Assembly: GCA_016647705.1 (NCBI GenBank)
Contig: CM028335.1
Coordinates: 1,178,001 to 1,242,000 of the forward strand
Source: Eucommia ulmoides
Taxonomy: Eukaryota; Streptophyta; Magnoliopsida; Garryales; Eucommiaceae
Length of the DNA stretch: 64,000 nucleotides
Direction: 5' to 3'
The notes beneath the pieces were generated by a model. That model saw only the letters and a program-made list of their open reading frames with translations, did not search any database and was not told where the DNA came from. A program made the position numbers and the translations under genes. Below, in pieces: positions 1 to 11,200 of the stretch. Every line of letters begins with the position of its first letter. Position 1 is the first letter of the stretch.

Positions 1-540
1 TTAATATCATATAAATAAATTTATGATTTTGTATTCAATAAAATATTTTTTATTTGCATTAATTATTTTAGAAAATTATTATTTCTTACAATTTATTAAT
101 TACAAACTTCTTTTTTTTTTTTTTTTTTTTTTCCGAAAATCATCAATTCTATCATCCGAATAAAAACATGTCCTAGTTTTTATTAAATTTTAATTATTAA
201 TAATTTTATAATAAATCAAAAATAGAAAAATAAATTGGGAGTAAGTACATTTTTTATATATGGACTACTTTTAATATAAAACTATTCTTTTAATATTGCC
301 AGATAAATATTAAAAACATTTTATCATTAATATTATTTAGAATATCACTTACCACATTTTATTAATAAAAACATTTTTGAGATATTTTTTATTTTAATTT
401 TTCTCATTTTTTAATTGATTTATTTTTTTACTTCTATTCTATATCATTCATTTCAATTATTTTTTACAAATTATATAAGGAAAAAAATAGAAAATATTAA
501 AAAAATAAAAAACCTTTTAACTTTAAAAGTGATGTGGAGT
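1..540. other. AT-rich intergenic stretch
   Basis: Very AT-rich sequence with long T runs (about 111-132) and no convincing coding potential. The only open frame, crossing 415-756, is low-complexity at its start and then runs into LTR-like sequence, so I do not call it a gene. Confidence 0.6.
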
Positions 541-1150
541 AACCGAGCTTCATCTCCCGTGTTGCCTCTACTCAAATGTCACCAAAGAGGGAAAGCCTTT
601 GAGAGCTTATCAGAGCTCCGACCTCCCGTGCTGATTCTGCTTGGATGTCGTAAAAGGGGGGAAGCCTTGGAGCTTGTCCGAGCTCCGTCCATTAGCTTTC
701 TCTGCTTGGGCGTTCCCTCTCGAAGTCCCCTCAGTGCCTTTGTGAGCCTAGAATAGAGACTCCGTCCAACACTTAGGGTTGAGAGGAGATCGACCGACTT
801 TGTCATCGATATTTCTATAGGCTGAGTTTATCCTCCTAAGCAAATTGGGTCAACCCATGGACTCTTCTAGATGGACCGAAAAACTAGTCCTAGAGGCCTA
901 ATCACCCCCCGCGCCCGCTCATTGGCCACGCGTCAAGTTACCATAATTAACCATGTTCGTAGTCCAATCATGCGACGTTAATTGAGCTCCTCACCTATAA
1001 AATATTCAAACATTCCTAGGTATTGCTCAACCACCACATTAACACATAATATAATTTTTTTATCTTGAGCTCTTACTCTTACGTTGGAGAGACTTCACTA
1101 GATACAATCCTGATGGGTCTTCTTGCAAGTATAAGCTCGAAACCTCAACT
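541..1150 (+). mobile_element. Truncated LTR-like segment of a Ty3-type element
   Basis: This stretch is markedly more GC-rich than its surroundings and carries repeated phrases around 'gagctccg' and 'gaagcc', then a promoter-like 'cctataaaatattc' near 995 and 'aggtattgctcaa' near 1017. The same order of landmarks (gggtcaa / atggactcttct, a TATA-like box, aggtattgctcaa, ttactctyac, gactt.ac, gtgggtctt.g, tcgga.ctcaa) recurs at about 34700-34960. The two are therefore diverged copies of one repeat whose layout fits an LTR. No internal pol sequence follows. Confidence 0.5.
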
Positions 1151-1530
1151 CGGATTTTTAAAGAATTAACTACTAACCATAAGACGTTCAAAGAGCTTCG
1201 ATCTCCGAATTCCAAACTCAGAACACAACAAAAAATGATTTCTTTCATTTTTTTTTTTTTTTTTTTTCTGTTTTCATTTTTTTTTCTTGTTTTTTTTATT
1301 TGCCACATATCATAAAAAAAAAAATAAAAAAAATAAATTAAGCAAATAAAAATATTCTTCGTTATAAGCTTGAAACCTCAGCTCAGATTTTAAAAAAATT
1401 AACTACTAACCATGATACGTTCAAAGAGCTCTGATCTCCGAAATTCTCCGAATTCCAAACTCAGAACAGATTTTTTCTGTTTTTTTTTTTTATTCTTGTT
1501 TTTTTTTTTTTTTTCCATATATCATAAAAA
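1130..1530 (+). repeat. Tandem duplication, two degenerate copies
   Basis: The segment at about 1130-1316 is repeated at about 1362-1530. Both copies begin with 'ataagct.gaaacctca', run through 'taactactaacca' and 'ttcaaagagct', then 'tccgaattccaaactcag', and end in a long T tract followed by 'catatatcataaaaa'. The copies differ by small indels. They lie directly downstream of the LTR-like segment and look like a local duplication of its 3' flank. Confidence 0.7.
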
Positions 1531-1711
1531 AAAAATGGAAAAAATAAATTAAGCAAATAAAAATATAGATGAAATGACACATTTCCATTAGTTATTCATC
1601 TTACAAGTTACAGCCTTCTCTCATAAAATAAAATAACACCAAATAAGATAAGTCAAAAAACTTAGAAAAAAAATAAAAATGAAGATAAACCATTTTCACG
1701 AAACATTTATT

Positions 1712-2146
1712 TTAGTTGGTCTTCAAATAATGATCATCCACGTCGATCCTCGCCACCCCAGTCTCCGCCGTCTTGGCCACCTCCACCTCTCCAACCACCA
1801 CCTCATCCTCTCCCTCCGCCGTCTCCTCCTCAACGTAGTTCGGGTCCTTCTCGTCGATCGCCGGCGGCACAGGATCAAGCTCCGACTCCAGCTCTTCCCC
1901 CGGTCCCTCCCACGTGTACTTGCCGCCGTGACCCTTCTTCGGGTGGTGCTTCAGCGGCAGTCCGTCCACCGGGTGGCGCTCCTGCCGCTGCACCCCCTTA
2001 TCTATCAGCTTCCTCTCTATGTACTTCACGGTGGCGCCGCTTCGGGTCTTCAGTTTGCCTTTCTCGACGTGGTGTTTCTCGTCCTCTTCTCCCCGGAAAA
2101 CTCCCCGGATCTCCACCGTCTCCTTGAATTTATCGGTTGGCTTCAT
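1712..2146 (-). CDS. Small hydrophilic conserved-looking protein of unknown function
   Basis: A single uninterrupted 144-residue frame, much more GC-rich and codon-structured than its flanks. The N-terminal half is basic. A central glycine/histidine/lysine motif (KHHPKKGHGGKYTWEGP, residues about 65-81) is followed by a strongly acidic tail rich in Glu, Asp and Val. There is no signal peptide or membrane segment, so the product is probably soluble and cytosolic or nuclear. On the minus strand a TATA-like box (ctataaaaatcc, 2202-2213) lies about 60 bp upstream of the ATG, supporting this start. I do not recognise the family with confidence. The GHGGKYTWEG motif faintly recalls glycine-containing RNA-binding tails of HABP4/SERBP-type proteins, but the acidic C-terminus and short length do not match and I do not assign that function. 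No intron is needed. Confidence 0.72.
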   Translation of the reverse strand: MKPTDKFKETVEIRGVFRGEEDEKHHVEKGKLKTRSGATVKYIERKLIDKGVQRQERHPVDGLPLKHHPKKGHGGKYTWEGPGEELESELDPVPPAIDEKDPNYVEEETAEGEDEVVVGEVEVAKTAETGVARIDVDDHYLKTN

Positions 2147-2201
2147 TTTCCGGCGTCTTGATCAAACTCAAAATCACTATGATCTGATACGGGTCGGGTA
2201 A

Positions 2202-2213
2202 GGATTTTTATAG
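2202..2213 (-). promoter_or_regulatory. TATA-like box of the small gene at 1712-2146
   Basis: On the minus strand the sequence reads ctataaaaatcc, roughly 60 bp before the start codon and at a suitable distance for a short 5' leader. Assigned by position and consensus only. Confidence 0.5.
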
Positions 2214-2364
2214 TAGGGTTTACATATGTATGAGAAGGGACTAGAAGGTTGTGGACATGGATGTGCTGGAAGAATCGGGAATTAATGGCTTATCGCCACT
2301 TGTACCCTTCTTTTTGGGGGGGGGGGGTTTCACGTTCCTTGCGAAAAAGAGGGATTAATTTCAT

Positions 2365-2830
2365 TTTACCCCCCTCATACTTTAAAAACTTACCCATCAC
2401 TCTTTTTTATTCTTGACTAAGGGTGCCGAAAATTATTTGATCGACACTACACCGATGTCCCTTTAGAATTAACTGATTTTTCAGATTCAAATTATAGTTT
2501 ATAAAGATTTCTAGCACGTGAAAAACTGTTACATGTACTAGAGATTTTTTGGCAACAACATACTCAGAAACAGACACACACACATATTTATATATATGTA
2601 TGTATATGGGGCTTAGTAGAAATCTGGTGGATGGGGATGGAAAAATTGCCCATTAAACCACTTGAAAATAATGGCACGTGACAATTTACGGTAATATTTT
2701 TAACAAGTTTAATAATTTGGACTGAAGCGGGATAATTAAGAAATTTTTAGTGGTATACGTTCAAATTAAAAATATTAGGGACTAAAGTGAGATAATGGTC
2801 ACACTTCAGGGGTGCAAAGTCTAAAAAACT
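2365..2830. mobile_element. MITE-like element, 'cactttggtcc' family (copy 1)
   Basis: The right end reads 'gttcaaattaaaaatattagggactaaagtgagataatggtcacacttcaggggtgcaaagt'-type sequence (about 2758-2822), a block that recurs in inverted pairs at 17060-17700, 51005-51515 and 57742-59292. The left end ('ttaccccc.tcatacttt...') is degenerate. Non-coding, terminal-inverted-repeat architecture. Confidence 0.5.
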
Positions 2831-2879
2831 CTTAATTCAAATTTCACTATTTATAGATTTGATAAAATCAAACGAAAAA

Positions 2880-3600
2880 TGATTTTCACTATTTCCGCGC
2901 TCAAATTTGGCGCTTAAATCTTGCTCGCTAGTCTTCCTACTTCTCTCCATTCTTTGTCAATCGATCAATTCATGCTAAGCAAGGCAAGGAAGAAACGAGA
3001 TCAATGGAAGAATTTATGGATCTCCAATCGAGAATGAACACGTTCTTATCGCTTTCGTGAACAATTTCGAACCTCCGATCGACTGTTAATACCGGAATCG
3101 CATCTCCGATCGACTATGGAGCACTTTCGGATCAACAGGTATGATTCTAAAATCACTTCGTTTGATTATTTTTTTCGCATTTGCTGTATAAAACGATGAT
3201 TCTGATTGCTATTCTTGTTTATACATCTTAAATTTCAGACTCATATGATCGGCGTTGATTGTGTAATTCAAAGAAAAGAGAGAACAGAGCAAGAAGAAGA
3301 AGACAGTGAAGAAATTAGCTCAGGTATGGCTTGAAATCAACCTCACTTGTATTCAATACTTCGTATCATCTGTTTACATATATTTTTGGGGAATTCCAGA
3401 TCTACGTACGCAATAGATACCGATCACTGTGTTAAAACAACTCAACTAATCTCAGCTACCAAGTGTTTGATGAAATGCACCATAGGTATAACAGCCTTAA
3501 CTTACCAACTGTCATTACTAAATTTCATGTAATGCTTGTGTGAGCGTGACTGTGAGTGTGCGGAAATTCTTGAATTTCTTTTTTTTTTTTTTTGGTTATG
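2880..3600 (+). other. Possible transcribed fragment with spliced-exon-like signals
   Basis: An E2F-like tttggcgc sits near 2907. A short frame starts at 3004, an intron-like gtatga...tttcag pair spans about 3139-3238, and a following exon-like piece ends at 'ctcag|gtatgg' near 3325. The frames are very short (18 codons, then about 27). This may be the 5' part of a gene broken by the insertions that begin at 3606, or chance. No product can be named. Confidence 0.25.
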
Positions 3601-3605
3601 AAATT

Positions 3606-4086
3606 GTTGGGATTATCTCACATTAGATGTAGAAGGAATTGGTGGTCAAGTTATAAGTGTAACTGTGTAAGGGAAAGCCTTACCTCATGAATTAGCTTTT
3701 GTGATTGAGAGAGACCCAAGATCACCCTACCTGCAAGGAAGTTGCAGGTTTGACTTCATCCCCAAATTGATCGTGAGTGGGAGATTTGTTGGGTAATCTT
3801 CACTCCCAATTTGGGAGCCTTCAATCATCCAACAACTTTTTGAATCAAGAAGTCAACGAAGTCTGCACATAAAGGAAGGTGAGAGAAAGCTCATCAAAAG
3901 AAGCAAAGCAAACAAAAAGTAGGTCCCAGATGAATTGAAGAAGGAAAATTGAGAAGGTAGTAAACATGAGACCCCAAAGTCAAAAAAGATGGTGGAAAGA
4001 TCGAGAGGAAGAAGCATCATACAAAAGAAGGAAGAGAGAAACTGCTCACTTGCTAGAGCCTTCCGTCTGCGCCTACCTTCATGATC
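3606..4086 (+). repeat. Left arm of a long inverted repeat (LTR-derived)
   Basis: About 480 bp that reappears in inverted orientation at 5870-6355. The outer part (about 3606-3728) is a TRIM-C-type LTR starting 'tgttgggattatc'. The inner part from 3787 ('tgttgggtaatcttc') is the start of a copia-like LTR preceded by a purine-rich tract (gtgagtgggaga). Landmarks shared with the right arm include 'ttgcaaggaagttgcagg'-type, 'caatttgggag' and 'caaaaagtaggtcccagatg'-type sequences. Confidence 0.75.
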
Positions 4087-4607
4087 CAGGGTATGCATTC
4101 CATCTGGAGCAGAGTTGCTAACTAATACAACTAATATGTCCCAACTCTTCAGTAGAGAACTTAACATTAGCAACGCTTGCAACTCATCATCTTCGGTCAT
4201 TTTTATAGAATTGAGTTGGCCAATAATGCCTTGGAACTCGCTTATATGTTTCGATACACTGGTTCCTTCTTTGTATTTCAGATTGACTAATCGTCGTACA
4301 TTTTCTCCAATTTTTGTCAAAGAACATAAACATCATGTTCATTAGCAAAATTTTGAAAAATGCTCTTGTCAATCCATTGTCTGCTTTGGGCAGCACGTTT
4401 ATGGTTCTGCACGGTCCAATTAGCGTTTGATGGGGTTGTTGATGTGCTCGTGGTTGATGTTGTTGTTGTTTCGTAGGCTTTATCATCCGTTGTCGATGCC
4501 ACCTTCTGTGTTGGCATTACAATGGGCTTCCACAGATCTTTTATGTACAAAAGATCCTCCATCTTTGGCTTCCAAATTGCATAGTTAAATGCAGTCAATT
4601 TTGTCAT
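4087..4607 (-). pseudogene. Ty1/copia gag fragment, frameshifted
   Basis: On the minus strand the first piece (from 4607) carries a copia gag N-terminus (FNYAIWKPKMEDLLYIKDLW) followed by threonine-rich low complexity. The second piece, in another frame from about 4320, reads RRLVNLKYKEGTSVSKHISEF and IGQLNSIKMTEDDELQALLM, typical of the UBN2 gag domain. The frames are shifted and the region stops abruptly at the inverted repeat. Nothing of protease, integrase or reverse transcriptase follows, so this is a dead fragment. Its 5' side joins a primer-binding site and an LTR at 4632-5106. Confidence 0.85.
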
Positions 4608-4631
4608 ATTCCCTGTGCTCTCCTCTATTAT

Positions 4632-5106
4632 TGGGCTCCCAGCTCTGATGCCACTTTGTTGGGAAAGATGATAAGATAATTTTCACAGTCTCAGCACGTT
4701 TTTTCAAAGATTGTCTCCCCTTCTCTATGGTATTTTTTCCTCAGGGAAGGTTGATTTTTTTTTTTTCCTTCAGCTCATCTCCTCTATTTATAGAAGAGTG
4801 TTGAGTTCTTGTTTTCTGTCTGAACACAAAACATCAAGAACTATCAAGAAGGTAGGCGTAGCAAAAGAAGACCAGTGCAGCAGTTTTCTACCGTATTCTT
4901 GTTGTTCCTTAATTTTTCTTCCTGCTTCTTGTTCATTTGGTAGATTGTGGACAACCGAATAATTTGAAGAAGTTTTTCTTTCATCCACCTTTTACTACTT
5001 TAGGTGAAAAGTCACTTTCACTAATTGTAGGTTTGTGGATTTTTGATTTGCTTGTAATTGATGGGTTCAATGAATTGCTCCCACAATTGAGAGTGAATAC
5101 CCAACA
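4632..5106 (-). mobile_element. Copia-like LTR with primer-binding site (minus orientation)
   Basis: 4657-5106 begins TGTTGG and ends CCAACA, as an LTR should. Immediately on its 3' side (minus sense), 4633-4653 reads tggcatcagagctgggagcc, a good match to the initiator-Met tRNA primer-binding site used by plant copia elements. A TATA-like ctatttatag lies inside. It belongs with the gag fragment at 4087-4607, so LTR, PBS and gag stand in the expected order on the minus strand. Confidence 0.75.
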
Positions 5107-5236
5107 AATCTCTCCCTTCGACGATGCGCGCGGTCAGCGTTCCCCTTCGACGTGAATGCTTTCGACTCAAGCTCAACTCCTTCCAAACGGAGTGCCGACA
5201 CACGGCTCGAGCGAGTCCCCGAATAACCTAATCGTG

Positions 5237-6177
5237 CCTTGCTCTGATATCACTTTGTTGGATCAGAACTAAACGTGCCTGCCCTTTGATACCACTTTGT
5301 TGGAAAAGATGACATAATAATTTTTACAGTCCCATGACATTTTCCCAAATCAAAATAGAACATAGATAACAAAGCAGATTTTAGCGTGGAAAACCTTCCT
5401 CGATGAAGGTAAAAACCACGAGATCCATAGTCCGCTTAAAATCTTCAACTATAACAATAATAATGGGATTACAAAACATCACTATTTTGGTGGATCACTC
5501 AAACAATATATAAAAATATTGTCTCTTCAATTTGCGGGTAATCTTCACAAATAGGCTATCACTATTCTTCCCAAAATTTGGGTTTCTCTCATTCATCTCA
5601 GATATTTTATTTGGGGATTTCTCTCATTCCTCTTAGATAAATTTTATTTGAGGATTCTCATTCCTGCCCTCTCCACTCCTTGCACTCTTCATCTGCAGAG
5701 GAGTTCTCCCTTTCTTTATGGTAATTCTTCCTCATCAGAGAAGGTTATTTTTCTCTCCCTTTCTTTGAGATTTTATCTTTATCTCCAGGGAAAGTTATTT
5801 TTCTTCAATGATCTTCTTCTCTATTTATAGAGGAGGCTTTGCCATGTTCTTCAATTTGAACACAACTGAGATGCTTCATGAAGGTAGGCGCAGATAGAAG
5901 GCTCTAGCAGGTGAGCTGTTTTTCTCTTCCTTCTTCTGCATGCTTCTTCTTCTTCTTTCCACCATCTTTTTTGACTTTGGTGTCTCATGTCTACTTCCTT
6001 CTACTACCTTCTCAATTTTTCTTCTTCAATTCATCTGGGCCCTACTTTTTGTTTGCTTTGCTTCTTTTGGTGAGCTTTCTCTCACCTTCCTTTATGTGCA
6101 ACCTTTATTGACTTCTTGATTCAAGAAGTTGCTGGATGATTGAAGGCTCCCAAATTGGGAGTGAAGATTATCCAATA
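5237..6177 (-). mobile_element. Second copia-like LTR with PBS-like sites
   Basis: 5298-6177 begins TGTTGG and ends CCAATA and resembles the 4657-5106 LTR at both ends ('tgttgg.aaagatga.a', 'ctatttatag', 'gaaggtaggcg'), but is longer. PBS-like tggtatcaaagggc (minus sense, about 5279-5294) abuts it, and another, tgatatcagagc, lies at about 5242-5253. No coding region is attached, so this is a truncated element overlapping the right arm of the inverted repeat. Confidence 0.6.
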
Positions 6178-6355
6178 AATCTCCCTCTCAAGATCAATTT
6201 GGGGATGAAGTCAAACCTGCAACTTCCTTGCAGGTAGGGTGATCTTAGACCTCTCTCAATCTCCGAAGCTAGTTTGTGAGGTAAAACTTTCCCTCACACT
6301 TATAATTCGACCACCTGTCCCTTCCACATCTGATGTGGAATAAACCCAACACAGA
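5870..6355 (-). repeat. Right arm of the long inverted repeat
   Basis: Reverse-complement counterpart of 3606-4086. It contains the end of the long LTR (to 6177), then the purine-tract region in complement, and a TRIM-C-type LTR end ('cacatctgatgtgg..taaacccaaca', about 6325-6354). The arms enclose about 1.8 kb of copia debris. Confidence 0.75.
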
Positions 6356-6399
6356 TTCATAAACTTTATCAATACCTTCGTTTCTTTGGTTCCATAGTT

Positions 6400-7500
6400 T
6401 TAATATACTTTTTGTGTTGTTAAGAGATTCATTTCATTGGTAGTAAGCTAGTGCTGCTGCTAGTCACTATGGGGTTAATTGTTTGGTGACTTTGCTACCA
6501 TAGGTGCATGTGTTTTGTTGTGCGAGGTTAATATTACTAATATGTATATAGGTTTTGGCTCACTAGCTTAACTAAACCCAAATTCTACTAGGGAAACTCT
6601 AATCAGTCTCTATATAAAGACTCTTTGTATATATGCAAATGTTTGTATATGAAACCTTTCTCATATCAATACACTTCTCTTATGTTCTCTCAATATTCGG
6701 CAACTCAATTATTCTAACATGATGTCAAAAGCCAATTTTTTCTGGTTCTGTTCATACTAAACTTCTGCAAACTTTTTCTTTCCAAATCACTGCCGCCACT
6801 GCACGTTTCGTTCTGTCACCTTTTAACATCTCAATACCGAATCCACCACCACCCACTGACTCGTATTGAAAACACTAGTCCGACGCCACAAACGAGCAGC
6901 CCAATCAAGCCGTCACGTGCTCCCATGCGCCACCCAATTCATCTACCTCGCCGCCACGGTTTTGGAGTTTTGTGGGCTTCACAGTTTATCATAAAACCAA
7001 AACCACCACATCTTCTGAACCATCTTCCCGAGATGCTTCCAACGCTTTTATTTGAAGTTAGGCACACGTATGCGAGAAGGTTTCACGAAGGTTGTGCACT
7101 ACTATCGAAATCACTGCCAACAACCACTGCACGTGTGGACTAAAAAACCTGCAGCTCCCTTCACTGTTCTTGATGCGCCCACAGTGCCATGCAAGCCCTA
7201 GCCACGCCAGCGCTAACTCAACGCCAAGTGGTGACAAATCAAAGTCACCTGGCAGCCACGTCACCAACAGTTCAATGCCACGCCAGTTGCCACGTCACCA
7301 ACGGAGCGCCACCTCAGTTGCCAATCGTCACATCATTTGCCACGTCATAACAAAATCAAACATGAGGTACCACGTCACTAGCCACGCCGACATTCTTTGC
7401 TGCCACATCAGCGATTTGCCACATCATTCTAGTCAAAGATTTGATTGATTCAGTGGTGGTCAACTCTTTTCTTTTGACCGATTCACTACTTTTTTGACTG
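6400..7500 (+). mobile_element. Copia-like LTR end, PBS and leader remnant
   Basis: 6541-6719 looks like the U3/R/U5 of an LTR: 'ctatataaagactc' as a TATA box, 'tatcaatacacttctc', and an end at 'attctaaca'. It is followed at 6720 by tgatgtcaaaagcc, a degenerate tRNA-Met primer-binding site. The leader from 6733 to about 7500 is GC-richer and repeats 'gccacgtcac' and 'tgccac' many times (7190-7440), without an open gag. The outer LTR limit is uncertain. Confidence 0.5.
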
Positions 7501-7599
7501 GTTCTTGCAATTTGGATATTTGTTCCTAGCTAATTTCAGTGTTCTGTATTCATCCATGGCCTCCATTTACTCAAATTTGAATCATACAATAAACTTGGC

Positions 7600-7920
7600 A
7601 ATTCCAATTACTTTTGTCAACATATGCAGGATTGTCGACTGTTCCAAACCTAGTAAGAATAGCAACTGCATCCACAATTTCTTGAGAAGTGGAATCGAAC
7701 ATCAATATGCTTGGTCCGCGCATGATGAACTTGATTCTTTGCTAAGTGAATTGCACTTTGACTATCACAATATGAAGACCCAAACCTGTTTTTTTATGCA
7801 AACCCAAATCTATAATTAGTCCATGCAATCAAATGGCCTCCTTCCTGGCTTCTCTAGTAGCAATGTATTCAACCTCCTCTTTATCCAATCTGACCTCTGC
7901 TATAGACCCATGCTCTCAAC
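7600..7920 (-). pseudogene. Ty1/copia RNase H remnant
   Basis: On the minus strand, with several frameshifts and stops, the translation shows EVEYIATREARKEAI, then LHGLIIDLGL, a segment equivalent to [12 protein letters not shown], and [13 protein letters not shown]-type sequence. This is the order seen at the C-terminal end of copia polyproteins. Only this terminal part is present. Its orientation is opposite to the LTR remnant at 6400-6720, so the two come from different insertions. Confidence 0.75.
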
Positions 7921-8238
7921 CGGAGCTTTGATGCCACTTCTTGTGTCCAAAATCAAAGCTAATATGTTTAACAATCTATATATGAAAGGAGTTACTCTAC
8001 TTAATACCATGTAGTTTCGGTTAGAGCCTTTGAACACATATATTACCACATATTAATGAAGTAAAGAAATTTTATTAAGGAACCTAGAGTTACTAGTAGA
8101 TAAAAAGGGATGAGAACCATCCATAAAATACACAAGTCAATATTTTTGTCATCCACAATCAAACCATACAACGATAATGCCTATATGGGTTGTCTATTTA
8201 TTCCTCCACTGGACTGAATATGATTCATTCTTAGATAA
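7920..8238. other. Short intergenic stretch downstream of the first P450
   Basis: About 7925-8010 resembles part of a TRIM-B unit (gctttgatgccac, then 'aaaggagttactctacttaataccatg'-type sequence). The rest is AT-rich and unremarkable and forms the 3' flank of the P450 whose stop codon is at 8239. Confidence 0.4.
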
Positions 8239-11200
8239 TCATTTACTCACAGGAAGCTTCTTGGGTATTGCTTTCAAAGGTACTAGCTTCCTCATTATTA
8301 TTCCCATCCTTTCGTTCATGTCCATGGGCTCTGGAGTTATACTGCCGTCAAGCTCCCAGTCAAAAGACTGCAATAGGCTGCCCAACACAAGGGGTATTTG
8401 TCGATGAGCCAAACTGAACCCTACACAGATTCTTCTCCCTGATCCAAATGGAATCAATTCATAGTGATGCCCTTTATAATCCACATTTGATCCCATAAAC
8501 CTCTCTGGCTTGAAACTCAAGGGCTCGTCCCACGAGTCGGGGTCCCTTCCTATTGCCCATACATTCACTAGTACTTGTGTGTTTTTGGGTATGAGATACC
8601 CCATGTAGTTGGTGTCTTGCATTGCATTCCGTGGAAGCAGTAATGGAACTGCGGGATGTAGCCGGAATGTTTCCTTTACTACTGCCTGCAAATAAGGCAG
8701 TTCGTCTATGTCACGGTCTTCAACCTTCCTCTCAATCTCCACGACTCTATCGAGCTCTTCCTTGACCTTTCTCATCGTCTCCGGGTTGCATAGTAGCTCT
8801 GCCATTGCCCATTCGACGGTGCTGCTTGTAGTTTCTGATCCAGCTAAAAACATTTCCTGCATGGTTAACGATTTAGGGCCTGTTTGGTTTTGTTTTCAAA
8901 AATAATTTTCTATTTTCTAAAACAAAAAATTCAACTAATACTCGTCTAACAATAACTCTAAAATCTAATTTAAAAAAAACTAAACTGTGGAAACCCAATG
9001 GGCCTAATTTACTCTCAAAATATGCCTTTAAGATGAGAATTGCCCTATATATAGCTCCAGATTAGGTAACATAAGTAATGTGGGATTCAACATGTCCCCT
9101 TACGCGCAGGGTGGACTTTTGACAAACCAATGCGAATGGATATCGGGAGAAGGGCCCAATATCGATGGAGGATTCAACTCGCCCCCTCACGCTCAGGGTA
9201 GATTTTTTGACAAACCACTGCAAACAGATATCAGAGGGCTAACATCGATATGAGATTCAACACATCCAACATCTGACTAGAGTCCTGGGTTTGATACTAT
9301 GTAGAAACCCAATGGGCCTAACTCACCCTCAAAAGACGCTTTGTAAGATGAGGATTGTATAGAGCTCAAGATCAGGTAACACAAGTGATGTGGGATTCAA
9401 CAAAAACCTTAGTTTCCGAAATTAACAGCTTTATAGAGAAAACTGCTTAACTGTTAAAAGTGTTGAAATATTATATTTATGCGTTAATTTATATTTTTGG
9501 TATCTTTATTGTAGGGCTTTATTAAGCCCATTTATTTCAATAATATTCTTCCTAATTTAGCCTGCTCTTGCGGCTATATAATTAGGAGAATAAGGCTCAT
9601 TCTGTATGTACAGAAATTATCAATATAATTTTCTGCTTTCCCTATATCCTTTATGGTATCTAGAGCCTCCAAACCCTAAAAGCCGTTGACTTCACTGTTT
9701 ACCACCACCAAGCCGCCGCTGCCGCCGCCTCCAATCACGAAACCCTAGCCTGCAAAACTAGCCACCACCGCAACCCTAACCCTTCGAACCGATCGCAATC
9801 AACCCACCGAAACCCTAGCTTGTCGTCGCCGGACAAACCCCCACCCTACGCATCTCAGCCTCGCCACTGAAACCGCCGCCGAAACCCTAGCCTGCAAAAC
9901 CAGCCACCACCGCCCGAAGCCAAATCAGTTCGCCACCAACCTCGCCATCTCCGCGAACCACCAGCTGCGATTTCGCGACCCACGATCTTCGCGACCCCCA
10001 GCCCTGATCTTCGCGAACAACCAGCTGCGATTTCGCGACCCCCAGCTGCGATTTCGCAGCCCACGGTCTTCGCCTGCGATTTCGCGACCCATGGTCTTCG
10101 CGACCCCTGCTGCTAATTGCGGATTGTTCTCCGGTTGTTGGTATTCCGGCTGTTCTAAATACATGGCCGCCCCTTTGATTTCCTGAATGATTGGGTAACT
10201 CTGTCTCAAGTTCGCTTCTCAACTTGTGCCTTCTCTCTCCGGAGCTAGATCAGTCTTCCGTAGCATTTTGTTTGTGTATTTCATTACTACGGACTCATCA
10301 CATCTGTATTCATGGTATCCGGAAGAGAAGGTGATGTCCCATCTTGGACCGCTCATGCTCCACAGTTATCTGCCCGCTTGGATTCTACTCGTGCCCCTGA
10401 GGCCACGGTCCAACGTGTTACCACCGTCTTACTCAATAGAGCGAACTTTCCTGCCTGGTCCCGCTCTCTCCGTCTCTACCTTGGTGGAAAACGTAAGACC
10501 GGATGGCTCAACGACACTGAGCCAAAGCCAGATATCAACGATCCCAAGTTTGCTCAATGGGACGCTGATAATTGTACCATCCTCGGGTGGATCTTCAACT
10601 CTATGGAGGAACGGATCTATAATATCTTCATGTTTCACGAGACGGTCAGTGGATTATGGTTTGCTCTTACGAAGATGTATGCTCATTCTCGCAATGAATC
10701 ACGAATTTTTGAGCTTTACCGTGAGATTTCCCACGCCTCCCAGGCATTCTTGGGACTTTCAGTTGCAGATTACTTTGGTTACCTTCAATCTCGGTGGGAA
10801 GAACTTGCGCAGTATGAACCTCTGAGTGAATTCCCTGAAGATGCTGCTAAGATCGAAGCCAAGCGCCAGGATCGTCGACACACATACCATTTCTTGATGG
10901 GTTTAAATCCAGAGTACGAGAATCTTCGCACTCAGATTTTGAACACATCACCGATGCCGGATCTATACAATGCATTCTCTACTGTTGACAATGATTCCAA
11001 ACGTCGGCTCCTTCTCCCACCTGCAGTCCCTGAGCAGATGGCTTTTCCGGCTCCTTCTGGTTCGCAGATGGCCTATCCGGCCCCTTCTGGTCCTCGCCCA
11101 TCAGGCACGAGGCCATATTGTCAACACTGCCGAAAGCCTGGTCACACCATTGATCGTTATTACATTCTTCATCCTGAATTGAAACCCCGAAACCTAGGAG

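Noticed and set aside
9887-10222. Minus-strand open frames in the copia leader
   Set aside because: Gly/Arg/Ser low complexity from the GC-rich repeats, antisense to the element; no domain.
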